Below are positions 8,696-16,853 of a stretch of 64,000 bases of DNA, one piece after another. The position numbers and the translations under genes were made by a program. Below the pieces are notes generated by a model. That model saw only the letters and a list, made by a program, of their open reading frames with translations, ran no database searches and was not told where the DNA came from. The stretch is from NCBI RefSeq assembly GCF_005144585.1, contig NZ_SSMQ01000001.1, positions 310,001 to 374,000 of the forward strand, written 5' to 3'. The stretch is from Polyangium fumosum. Its GTDB lineage: Bacteria > Myxococcota_A > Polyangia > Polyangiales > Polyangiaceae. Numbering within the stretch: the stretch's first letter is position 1; each line of letters starts with the position of its first letter.

Positions 8696-9928
8696 ATGTC
8701 CCCCTCGACGCTGGGAGACGGCGCTCGGACGAGCCGAGCCACGTCGACCAACCCCCTCCTGCGCCGCATCCTGGTCACGTTGGCCCTCATCGGCGCCGTC
8801 GTGGGGCTCGAATTCGCGTTCGACACGCTCGTGCCCGACGCGGCCCTGCAACAGCTCGTGCTGTTCGCCCTGGTCAACGTCGTCGTCGCCCTCTCGCTGA
8901 ACGTCATCAACGGGATGGCGGGGCAGTTCTCGATCGGCCACGCGGGCTTCGTCGGGATCGGCGCGTACACGGCCGCGATCGTCGCGGGGCACATCCACAA
9001 GGCGCTCGGCGTCGACGACATCCTCTTCTCGAACTCGTTCCTCGTCATGCCCGCGGCGATCCTCGCTTCGGGCGTGGTGGCCGCGCTCTTCGGCTTCGTC
9101 GTGGGCCTGCCGAGCCTGAGGCTCCGCGGCGACTACCTCGCGATCGTCACGCTCGGCTTCGCCGAGATCTTCCGGTTGGTCATCGCGACCGCGCAGACGG
9201 GCGGCGACGTCGAGGGGCCGATCGCGCAGTTCCTCGCCTACCTCGGCGGGCAAAACGGGTATGCGGGGCCCGATCGCAACGGCGTGCCTCAGTACGCCGG
9301 CCCGTTCTGGATCTTCGGCGCGGCCGTGGTCGCTGTGATCATCGCGTGGCGGCTCAAGTTCTCGGGCTGGGGGCGCGCGCTCCGCGCGCTGCGCGAGGAC
9401 GAGATCGCGACGGCCAGCGTGGGCGTCGATCCGACGCGGTACAAGGTGACCTCGTTCGTCATCGCGGCGACCGGGGCCGGCGTCGCGGGCGCGATGCTCG
9501 CGTCGATGCGCAACGGCAACCCCACCGTCCAGCCCGATCAGTTCACGTTCGCCTACTCGTTCGACGCGATCACCATGGTGATCCTCGGCGGCTCGGGCAG
9601 CGTGTCCGGCGCGATCGTGGGCGGCGTGTTCGTCACGTTCACCGTGAAGATGATCGAGCAGCTCCAGCGCTTCGAGTCGGTGCAGGCGCTCCAGGCAGCC
9701 TACCCCGCGCTCGACCTCAACGCGCTGCGCATGGTCGTCTACGCGTCCGTGCTGATCGGCCTCATGATCTTGCGCCCCGAGGGCATCTTCGGCGAGCGTG
9801 AGCTCTTCCGGCGCAAGCCCCGCCAGCGCGTCAGCCACGCTCCGCCCGAGCCCTTGCCTGCGCGCACCGAGGCGGAGGCGGATCCGAAGAGCGAGACCGG
9901 GCCCCTCACGGGGAAGGGGGAGAAGTGA
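8696..9928 (+). CDS. livM: Branched-chain amino acid ABC transporter permease LivM
   Basis: A 410-residue integral membrane protein of the LivM permease family. It shows the family landmarks NVINGMAGQFSIGHAGF, LRGDYLAIVTLGFAEI, the coupling-loop EAA-like stretch ALREDEIATASVGVDP, and ILGGSGSVSGAIVGG. It should form one half of the channel for leucine, isoleucine and valine (or related amides) in the inner membrane. ATG 8696 is chosen because the family alignment begins just after it; an upstream TTG at 8657 would add a Pro-rich leader. The C-terminal 35 residues are charged and not conserved. The stop overlaps livG by four bases. Neither the partner permease LivH nor the binding protein LivJ is in the window. 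Confidence 0.9.
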   Translation: MSPSTLGDGARTSRATSTNPLLRRILVTLALIGAVVGLEFAFDTLVPDAALQQLVLFALVNVVVALSLNVINGMAGQFSIGHAGFVGIGAYTAAIVAGHIHKALGVDDILFSNSFLVMPAAILASGVVAALFGFVVGLPSLRLRGDYLAIVTLGFAEIFRLVIATAQTGGDVEGPIAQFLAYLGGQNGYAGPDRNGVPQYAGPFWIFGAAVVAVIIAWRLKFSGWGRALRALREDEIATASVGVDPTRYKVTSFVIAATGAGVAGAMLASMRNGNPTVQPDQFTFAYSFDAITMVILGGSGSVSGAIVGGVFVTFTVKMIEQLQRFESVQALQAAYPALDLNALRMVVYASVLIGLMILRPEGIFGERELFRRKPRQRVSHAPPEPLPARTEAEADPKSETGPLTGKGEK

Positions 9929-10737
9929 GCGCGCTCGACCTCCAGGGCGTGACGAAGACCTTCGGCGGCCTGCGCGCCGTCGGGGGTGTGACCTTCAAGG
10001 TGCCCGAGCGCTCCATCTTCGGCCTCATCGGTCCGAACGGCGCGGGCAAGACGACGGTCTTCAACCTCGTGACTGGCGTTTACAAGCCGGATACGGGCTC
10101 GATCCGCTTCGCCGGCGAGGAGCTCTCGCAGCTCAAGCCCGCGCAGATCGCGCGCCGCGGCGTCGCGCGCACGTTCCAGAACATCCGCCTCTTCGGCCAG
10201 CTCACCGTGCTGGAGAACGTGCTCGTCGCCTGCGAGAACCGCAGGCGCTCGGGCCTGCTCTCGGCCCTGCTCCGCTCGCCCTCGTTTTTCCGCGACGAGG
10301 CCGAGATGCAGCGTCGCGCGATCGAGCTGCTCGCGATCTTCGACCTCGATGGACTCGCGGACGAGACCTCGACCTCGCTCTCCTACGGCAACCAGCGCCG
10401 GCTGGAGATCGCGCGCGCGATGATGCTCGAGCCGAAGATCCTGCTGCTCGACGAGCCGGCCGCGGGCATGAACTACGGCGAGGCCGAGGGCCTGAAGAAG
10501 CAGATCCGCTGGCTGCGCGACCGCTTCGATCTGACGGTCATCCTCGTCGAGCACAACATGCAGGTGGTCATGGGCGTGTGCGAGGAGATCCACGTGCTCG
10601 ACCACGGCGAGACCATCGCCCACGGCACGCCCGAGGAGGTCCGCAAGGATCCCAAGGTGCTCGCCGCGTACCTCGGCGAAGAGACGCCGGACGAGGCCGC
10701 GGCTGCCGCAGCGGCCGAGGAGGAGGCCGCGACGTGA
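9925..10737 (+). CDS. livG: Branched-chain amino acid ABC transporter ATPase LivG
   Basis: A 270-residue ABC ATPase of the LivG type. It has Walker A GPNGAGKTT, ARTFQNIRLF (typical of LivG), the signature region LSYGNQRRLEIARAM, Walker B LLLDEPAAGMN and the switch His in VILVEHNMQVVM. It powers import together with LivF. The 25-residue Ala/Glu-rich C-terminal tail is an addition. GTG 9925 overlaps the livM stop by four bases, and its own stop overlaps the livF GTG in the same way, so the three genes are translated as a block. Confidence 0.93.
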   Translation: MSALDLQGVTKTFGGLRAVGGVTFKVPERSIFGLIGPNGAGKTTVFNLVTGVYKPDTGSIRFAGEELSQLKPAQIARRGVARTFQNIRLFGQLTVLENVLVACENRRRSGLLSALLRSPSFFRDEAEMQRRAIELLAIFDLDGLADETSTSLSYGNQRRLEIARAMMLEPKILLLDEPAAGMNYGEAEGLKKQIRWLRDRFDLTVILVEHNMQVVMGVCEEIHVLDHGETIAHGTPEEVRKDPKVLAAYLGEETPDEAAAAAAAEEEAAT

Positions 10738-11492
10738 AGACCGCGCACCCGACGCGAAAGGCCCCCACGGCCGAGGTGGGCAAGCCGCTGCTCGTCGTGG
10801 AGAAGCTCGCCGTCTCGTATGGCGGCATCAAGGCGCTGAAGGGCGTGAGCCTGGAGGTGCGCCGCGGCGAGATCGTCGCGATGATCGGCGCGAACGGCGC
10901 GGGCAAGACGACGACGTTGAAGACGATCGTGCGGCTCTTGCCGATCACCACGGGCAAGGTCGTCTACGACGGCAAGGATCTCGCCGGGGTCCCGGCCGAG
11001 GAGATGGTGAGCTTCGGCATCTCCCTCGTGCCCGAGGGCCGCGCGATTTTCCCGAACCTGACGGTGCGCGAGAACCTGGAGATCGGCGCCTGGAACCACA
11101 AGAACCGCGCGACGATGGACGAGACGCTCGAGGACGTGGTGCGCCTCTTCCCGAGGCTCGGCGAGCGCATGAAGCAGGAGGGCGGCACGCTCTCGGGCGG
11201 TGAGCAGCAGATGCTCGCGATTGGCCGCGCGCTGATGGCCCGGCCCTCCATGCTCCTGCTCGACGAGCCCTCGCTCGGCATCGCGCCGCGCCTCGTCGCG
11301 GACATCTTCGAGGCGATCGCCCGGGTCGCGCAGGCCGGGACGACCATCCTGCTCGTCGAGCAGAACACGCGCCTGGCGCTGAAATACAGCATGCGGGCGT
11401 ATGTGCTCCGTACCGGCGAGATCGCGATGACCGACGATTCGAAGGCGCTCGCGGCGAATGAAGAGGTCCGCGCGGCGTACCTCGGCGGCTAG
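10734..11492 (+). CDS. livF: Branched-chain amino acid ABC transporter ATPase LivF
   Basis: A 252-residue ABC ATPase of the LivF type: Walker A GANGAGKTTT, VPEGRAIFPNLTVRENLEIG (hallmark of LivF), signature LSGGEQQMLAIGRALM, Walker B LLLDEPSLGIAP and the switch His position replaced by Gln in LLVEQN, which is normal for LivF. A 20-residue Lys/Pro-rich leader precedes the fold. GTG 10734 overlaps the livG stop. It is the last gene of the livMGF unit; 164 bases without any recognised element follow. Confidence 0.93.
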   Translation: MKTAHPTRKAPTAEVGKPLLVVEKLAVSYGGIKALKGVSLEVRRGEIVAMIGANGAGKTTTLKTIVRLLPITTGKVVYDGKDLAGVPAEEMVSFGISLVPEGRAIFPNLTVRENLEIGAWNHKNRATMDETLEDVVRLFPRLGERMKQEGGTLSGGEQQMLAIGRALMARPSMLLLDEPSLGIAPRLVADIFEAIARVAQAGTTILLVEQNTRLALKYSMRAYVLRTGEIAMTDDSKALAANEEVRAAYLGG

Positions 11493-11656
11493 CGCTCCCT
11501 GACCTCGCTCGCGCTGCGAAATGACGCGGCACGTGGTGTGCAAACGCGGACGCACGGATCGCGCTGCGCAGCCCGCGTCGCCGCGCCGAACCCGCTCTCC
11601 GCGCGTTCGCCGGTTCCTGGGCCCACGGGCGCGTCTTTTGCTAAGGGCGAACCATC

Positions 11657-12025
11657 ATGGAATCTGCTGCTGCGATACGCGTCCTGGTCATCGACGAGAA
11701 CCCCACGAGCGCCGGTAACCTCGCGACGTTCCTCTCCGCGCATCATTACGATGTGGCGACCTGCTCTGCCTTGGACGGGGCCCGGGATGTGGTCTCGTCG
11801 CGCAGGCCGCACGTGCTCGTGCTCGCGACGAAGGACCATCCGCACGCCGAGGTCGAGGAGGTGCGGAAGGTGTATCCTCGGCTGCCGCTCGTGCTGCTGA
11901 CGGCGGAGGCGGGCCAGGAGCTTCTGCTCGACGTCGAGGCGTTCGCCCCCGCGGTTCCGGCGTCCCCTTCGCGCGGCTTTGGCCACATCGAGTCGGCCGT
12001 CGAAGCTGCAGCGCACTTTTCCTGA
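11657..12025 (+). CDS. Degenerate receiver-like protein
   Basis: This 122-residue protein starts like a response-regulator receiver: IRVLVIDENP (acidic pair Asp13/Glu14) and LPLVLLTAEAG (Thr82 at the switch position). At the place of the phospho-acceptor Asp it reads VLVLATKDHP, so alignment by spacing puts Ala57 or Thr58 there. The conserved Lys of the last strand is also not seen and the C-terminal third is Ala/Pro-rich. It is probably a pseudo-receiver that does not accept phosphate in the usual way and may act by protein contact. No output domain is present. ATG 11657 is the only sensible start. No kinase gene adjoins it. Confidence 0.6.
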   Translation: MESAAAIRVLVIDENPTSAGNLATFLSAHHYDVATCSALDGARDVVSSRRPHVLVLATKDHPHAEVEEVRKVYPRLPLVLLTAEAGQELLLDVEAFAPAVPASPSRGFGHIESAVEAAAHFS

Positions 12026-12239
12026 CGTCCTGCAAGCCGACCTCCCCGGAGGGCGCCGCGTTCGTCGTGGCTCGATGGACACATGTGCGTGTCCCTGCAC
12101 CACGCTTGCGCGGCGCAGCAGGAAAGGCGACCATTCGCCCCCCTGGTCGAAGGATCGACCAAGGACTGAGGCGCGCCCACGTTCCCCGGCGCGCCCTCGC
12201 CGAGGCTCCCGCCTCGTTCGCGCCCTTCCCGGAGGACCG

Positions 12240-15200
12240 ATGTCGAAATTCAAGGGCTTCCTCGCCGTCCTTGCGGCGCTTTGCGTCTTCGTGTTCGCAG
12301 GGCGCGCCGAGGCGACGCATTTACGTTACGCCAACATCACCTGGAGCATCCCCGACCCGGTCTCGGCTCCACGCACCGTGCGCTTCGAGGTCACGACCGG
12401 TTGGCGCGCCACGTTCGTCGATTCCACGACGCTCTTCTTCGGCGACGGGACCTACCACGCCACGACGACAGGCGCGGTCATCGGGAGCGGGGTCGATGCC
12501 GCGGGCCTCGAGTACAAGGTCACCCGATACGCCGCGACGCACACCTACGCCGCGGCCGGCCAGTACATCGCGTATTTCGGTTCGTGCTGCCGCATCTCGG
12601 AGCTCGTCAACGGCGCCGACGATAACTTCCGCGTCGAGGCCAAGGTCGACTTGACGCCGGGCAACACGGGCAACGCCGTCTCGGTGGTGCCCGCGCTCAT
12701 CCAGATGCAGGTGAACGGGATCCGCACGATCCAGATCCCCGCGACCGATCCCGATGGGACACCGGTCACCTGCCGCTTCTCCAACGCGGCGGAGATCGGC
12801 GACGCGGCCACGGTCAATCCCCCGAAGATTCCGGCCAACAACAACGCCCCGACGCTCGCCCCGAGCACGAACCCGCCGGGCTGCACGCTCACGTGGGACA
12901 CGAACGGCGCCGTCGCGGGCCAATCGTATGCGGTTCAGGTGGTGCTCGAGTCGCCGAACGAGAACGACCTGACGCTCAAGAGCAGCGCCGTGCTCGACTT
13001 CATAATCGAGATGGTCCAGTCGCCCGTGCCGACGTGCACGGGCAGCGACAGCTTCGTCGTCGACATGGGCCAGAAGCTCGACACGAACTTCACGGGGGCG
13101 TCGAACTCGTTCCTCAAGATGACGTCGATCGGCTCGGTCGGCCTCCTGAACCCCATCCCCGGCACGACCAAGCCGAGCCCCTTCACGACGAACCTCACCT
13201 GGACGCCCGGCCCCGGCGAGGAGGGGACACACGTCCTCGCGATCGTGTACACGAACCAGCTCAACGTCAGCGGCTACTGCACGCTCACGGTGACGGTGCC
13301 GGAGTGCGCCGTGTACGGCACACCCTGCTCGACCGGCATCGGCGCCTGTTTGGGTACGGGTATCGAGCAGTGCCTCGGGCCCGACGTGATTTGCACCGCC
13401 GTGGCGAAGGCTCCGATGCCCGAGGTCTGCAACGGCATCGATGACGACTGCAACGACACGATCGACGACAACAACCCCGAGTCCGGCACGCCCTGCACGA
13501 CGGGCCTGCCTCCGGTGTGCGGCGCGGGCGTGAACGACTGCAACGCAGGCGTGCTCGAGTGCGTGCCCGACGTCGCGCCCGGCAGCATCGTCGAGACCTG
13601 CAACGGGGTCGACGACGATTGCGACGGCACGACCGACGAGGGCTACGGCCTCGGCGTGTCCTGCATCGTGGGCGACGGCGTGTGCGAGGCGGTCGGCAAG
13701 ATCGTCTGCGACGGGCCGGATGCCACGACCTGCGACGCGGTCCCCGGCGTTCCCACGACGGAGATGTGCGACGGCGCGGACAACGACTGCGACGGCGTGC
13801 CTGATGACGGCTTCGACGTCGGCACGTCCTGCATGGAGGGCCTCGGCGAGTGCGTGGCGAGCGGCGTGAACGTCTGCAAACCCGATGGCACCGGCGTGGT
13901 CTGCAACGCGGTGCTCGGGACGCCGACCCTCGAGATCTGCGGCGACGACAAGGACACCGACTGCGACGGCAACAACGAAAACGGCTGCGGCGACATGGAC
14001 GGCGACGGCCTGTACGACGCCCTCGAAGAGCAAACCGGCACGAAGCCGGACGACGCCGACAGCGACGACGACGGCGTGCTCGACGGCGAGGAGCCCCAAT
14101 GGGACGAGGACTCCGACGGCGACGGGCTCATCAACGCGCTCGATCCCGACAGCGATGACGACGGCCTGTTCGACGGCACCGAGCTCGGCAAGTCCTGCAA
14201 CGATCCCGACACGGCCGCGCATCTCGGCCACTGCCGGCCCGACGCCGACGCCGGCCAGACGGGGACCGATCCGCTGAACCCCGACAGCGACGACGACGGC
14301 AAGAGCGACGGCTCGGAGGACCCGAACCTGAACGGCGCCGTCGACCCGGGCGAGGGCAACCCCGAGAACCCCGGCGACGCGAACACGACGAAGGACTTCG
14401 ACGGCGACGGCCTCGGCGACGCGCTGGAGAAGACGCTCGGCACGGACGAGAAGGACGCGGACTCGGACGACGACGGCCTGCTCGACGGCGACGAGCGGAA
14501 CCCGAGCGACGACACGGACGGCGACGGGCTCATCAACGTGCGTGACGTCGACAGCGACAACGACGCGCTCTTCGACGGCACCGAGGCGGGCAAGGGCTGC
14601 CAGCACCCGGCGACGAACGCCACGGCCGGTCATTGCCGCGCCGACGGCGATCTCGGCGGCACGAAGACCTCGCCCGTCGCGCGCGACACCGACGGCGGCT
14701 CGAAGAGCGACGGCTCCGAGGACGGCAACCTCAACGGCGTGATCGACTCGGGCGAGGGCAACCCGAACAACGAGTCCGACGACGCGAATGTCGTCGACAC
14801 CGACGGCGACGGCCTGAGCGACGCGCTGGAGAAGGCGCTCGGCACGGGCGCGAACGACGCGGACACGGACGACGACGGCCTCGCCGACGGCGACGAGCCG
14901 AACCCGAGCGACGACACCGACGGCGACGGCGGGCGCAACGTGAAGGACGCGGACGCGGACAACGACGGTCTCGCCGACGGCACGGAGGCGGGCCGCCCGT
15001 GCGACGGCGAGGGGACGGACGCGGCCGCGCAGAAGTGCACCGCGGACGCGGATAACGGCGCGACGAAGACGCTCGTGCTCGTCGCGGACACGGACGGCGG
15101 CTCGAAGAGCGACGGCGCCGAGGACACGAACCTGAACGGCAAGCTCGACGCGGGCGAGACGAACCCGCTCTTCGCCGGCGACGACATCACGCAGCCCGAG

Positions 15201-15503
15201 TGCACGGCGGACGCGGACTGCGGCGGTGCGTCGAGCGGCACGATCTGCCAGGAGCAGCGCTGCGTCCCCGGCTGCCGCGGCGCCGGCGGCAACGGCTGCC
15301 CCGAAGGTCAGGTGTGCTCGTCGACGTCGGACGCGCCCGGCCTGTGCAAGGCCGAGCCGCCGCCGGACACCACCCCGGAGACGCCGGAGACCCCCGAGGG
15401 TTGCGGCTGCCGCACCGCGCCTGCGCAAGGCGGCGCGCTGCCCATCACGCTCACGCTCGTCGCGGGTCTCCTCTTCGCGACGCGCCGCCGCCGCGCGGCC
15501 TGA
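12240..15503 (+). CDS. Secreted MopE-type protein with TSP3 calcium repeats and MYXO-CTERM tail
   Basis: A 1087-residue exported protein starting at ATG 12240 behind GGAGGA. Residues 1-26 form a signal peptide ending in AEA. Residues about 27-350 are a beta-rich, Ig-like region. Then come Cys-rich units with the MopE metal-binding motif (CNGIDDDCND, CNGVDDDCDG, CDGADNDCDG) between about 350 and 580. From about 580 to 980 there are many Asp-rich thrombospondin type 3-like calcium motifs (DxDxDG, for example DSDDDGVLDGEE). A second short Cys cluster is followed by Gly-Cys-Gly-Cys, a hydrophobic helix and RRRR at the end, which is the MYXO-CTERM layout recognised by myxosortase. It should be a calcium-stabilised, stalk-like surface protein. 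The coding sequence is highly repetitive. Its function is unknown. Confidence 0.85.
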   Translation: MSKFKGFLAVLAALCVFVFAGRAEATHLRYANITWSIPDPVSAPRTVRFEVTTGWRATFVDSTTLFFGDGTYHATTTGAVIGSGVDAAGLEYKVTRYAATHTYAAAGQYIAYFGSCCRISELVNGADDNFRVEAKVDLTPGNTGNAVSVVPALIQMQVNGIRTIQIPATDPDGTPVTCRFSNAAEIGDAATVNPPKIPANNNAPTLAPSTNPPGCTLTWDTNGAVAGQSYAVQVVLESPNENDLTLKSSAVLDFIIEMVQSPVPTCTGSDSFVVDMGQKLDTNFTGASNSFLKMTSIGSVGLLNPIPGTTKPSPFTTNLTWTPGPGEEGTHVLAIVYTNQLNVSGYCTLTVTVPECAVYGTPCSTGIGACLGTGIEQCLGPDVICTAVAKAPMPEVCNGIDDDCNDTIDDNNPESGTPCTTGLPPVCGAGVNDCNAGVLECVPDVAPGSIVETCNGVDDDCDGTTDEGYGLGVSCIVGDGVCEAVGKIVCDGPDATTCDAVPGVPTTEMCDGADNDCDGVPDDGFDVGTSCMEGLGECVASGVNVCKPDGTGVVCNAVLGTPTLEICGDDKDTDCDGNNENGCGDMDGDGLYDALEEQTGTKPDDADSDDDGVLDGEEPQWDEDSDGDGLINALDPDSDDDGLFDGTELGKSCNDPDTAAHLGHCRPDADAGQTGTDPLNPDSDDDGKSDGSEDPNLNGAVDPGEGNPENPGDANTTKDFDGDGLGDALEKTLGTDEKDADSDDDGLLDGDERNPSDDTDGDGLINVRDVDSDNDALFDGTEAGKGCQHPATNATAGHCRADGDLGGTKTSPVARDTDGGSKSDGSEDGNLNGVIDSGEGNPNNESDDANVVDTDGDGLSDALEKALGTGANDADTDDDGLADGDEPNPSDDTDGDGGRNVKDADADNDGLADGTEAGRPCDGEGTDAAAQKCTADADNGATKTLVLVADTDGGSKSDGAEDTNLNGKLDAGETNPLFAGDDITQPECTADADCGGASSGTICQEQRCVPGCRGAGGNGCPEGQVCSSTSDAPGLCKAEPPPDTTPETPETPEGCGCRTAPAQGGALPITLTLVAGLLFATRRRRAA

Positions 15504-15517
15504 GCGCCCGCCCCGTC

Positions 15518-15547
15518 ACCCCTCTCCCGCCGCTGCGGGAGAGGGGT
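15518..15547. terminator. Perfect hairpin between convergent genes
   Basis: A perfect 13-base-pair stem (15518-15530 with 15535-15547) with the loop CGCT sits between the stop of the MopE-type gene and the stop of the minus-strand gene that ends one base later. It is symmetrical enough to act in both directions. There is no T tract on either side, so it is a weak or Rho-assisted terminator at best. Confidence 0.5.
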
Positions 15548-16609
15548 TCATCCCACCTCATCCGAAGCCACGAGCCCGTCGTAGAACTCGGTCACGATCG
15601 ACGCGAGCCACGCTTGCGCGGCCGGCGTCGTGATCGTCGCCGCGAGCGCGGGGAATGTCGCGTCCGCGAGGGCGCGGACGATCTCGCGCGGCGGTTTGTC
15701 CGGCAGCCCGAGCGACGCGAACACCTCGGACACGGGCTTCGCCTCGTTCTCCTTCACCCACGCCGTCACGAAGGCGCGCCGCCGCGCCGCGAGCTCCTCG
15801 TTCGCCGCGAGGTGCGCCGCCACGTCGACGCCGATGCGCGCGCCTTGTTTCGTCGCGTCGACATCGAGCAGCACCTCGGCGAAGCGTTGCTCCAGGAGGA
15901 ACCGCGCGAGCCTCTGCCGCAGCGCCACGAACGGCGGCTCGTTGCCGCGCGCGAGGATCGACTCCGCGGCGTTCTTCACGGCCTTCTGCGAGAAGCCGAG
16001 CAAGAACTTCCGGATCTCTGGATCGAGCCGCTTCTCGAAGTCCACGCGCAGCCCGTCGATCGACTTGCCCACGCCGCCGAGGCCGAAGGGCCCGAGCTTT
16101 TTCATCAGCGAGGGCAACCCCCACTCCGCGACGAACGGGTTCACGCGCTCCGAGAACTGCTTCAGCCCGTCGTGCATGACCTCGCGCATGACCTCGCGCG
16201 CGGCCTCGCTCTCGGCGATCTCGCGCACGAGCTTCGGCGGGAGCACGTCGGGCCGCGCGACGAGCTCGGCGAGGCCTTTTTGCGCGTGCTCCGGCACGAA
16301 CGATCCGATCGTCGCGCGCTCCTTCACGAGCTGCGCGTGCACCTCGCGCGCGAGCCGCTCGATCGCGGGGCGCAGCGCGCCGTCCACGGTCTGCTTCGTG
16401 ATCGCCGCATCGAGCGCCAAAGCGAGCGAGCCAGGCTCGACGAGCTGACCGAGCGGCGCGAAGCGAAGCTCGTCGAGCACGTCGGCCACGGTCTTTTGCC
16501 ACTCGGCGCGCGCGGCGGGCGAGGTGAGCCGCGCTTTCAGGAAGGCGATGTGCCGCGTCTTGAGGTCATCGAGCGCGGCGCGGGTCGTCTGCACGGATCG
16601 ATCGTTCAC
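15548..16609 (-). CDS. Helical protein of unknown function
   Basis: A 353-residue protein predicted from composition to be almost entirely alpha-helical, with regular Ala/Leu/Arg/Glu spacing and no signal peptide. A Gly-rich loop (GPFGLGGVGKS, about 178-188) could be mistaken for a P-loop, but it lacks a Walker B partner. The C-terminus is enriched in Pro/Ala before a final helix. I do not recognise a family. Codon usage is like that of neighbouring genes, so it is a real gene. The start is GTG 16609; no strong ribosome binding site precedes it. It stands alone, convergent with the MopE-type gene and divergent from the glycosyltransferase. Confidence 0.65.
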   Translation of the reverse strand: MNDRSVQTTRAALDDLKTRHIAFLKARLTSPAARAEWQKTVADVLDELRFAPLGQLVEPGSLALALDAAITKQTVDGALRPAIERLAREVHAQLVKERATIGSFVPEHAQKGLAELVARPDVLPPKLVREIAESEAAREVMREVMHDGLKQFSERVNPFVAEWGLPSLMKKLGPFGLGGVGKSIDGLRVDFEKRLDPEIRKFLLGFSQKAVKNAAESILARGNEPPFVALRQRLARFLLEQRFAEVLLDVDATKQGARIGVDVAAHLAANEELAARRRAFVTAWVKENEAKPVSEVFASLGLPDKPPREIVRALADATFPALAATITTPAAQAWLASIVTEFYDGLVASDEVG

Positions 16610-16746
16610 CTGCCGAAGGTAACCCGCGTGCCTTTGCAGCGCGAGGCGCCGAGGGCGCGCGGGTCCTCCGGCGCGGCTTGGAAGTGTCGAGGTTCGTCAG
16701 GACTTGTCACGGGGGGCGGGGGAGGCGCGGCAGGATGTGACGAGCA

Positions 16747-16785
16747 GAGACAAACCGAGACAACGTTTTACAAGTCCATGACAAC
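16747..16785. promoter_or_regulatory. Phased GACAAM repeats upstream of glycosyltransferase gene
   Basis: GACAAA at 16749, GACAAC at 16759 and GACAAC at 16780 are spaced by 10 and 21 bases, that is one and two helical turns. The first two belong to a longer repeat GAGACAA (16747-16753, 16757-16763). They lie in the most AT-rich part of a 244-base gene-free interval (16610-16853) between divergent genes. This would suit a factor binding the same face of DNA. No certain -35/-10 pair was found next to them. Confidence 0.35.
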
Positions 16786-16853
16786 TATGACGGCCGGGCT
16801 CTGGTACTCCCTCGTTGTCTGCTGTTTTTTTGCGCCCGAGGGAGGCGCGCCCG

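Noticed and set aside
12321-15428. A 1035-codon open frame on the minus strand opposite the MopE-type gene
   Set aside because: Its translation is a monotonous Val/Arg/Ala repeat caused by the GAC/GGC-rich plus strand; the plus strand has a signal peptide, conserved motifs and a sorting tail.
16156-16200. P-loop-like GPFGLGGVGKS in the helical protein as an ATPase motif
   Set aside because: Spacing differs from Walker A and no Walker B or other nucleotide-binding motif follows. Position is approximate.
15558-16502. Second minus-strand frame within the helical protein gene
   Set aside because: Almost pure Arg/Ala/Glu composition, typical for an off-frame shadow; the 353-residue frame has balanced composition.
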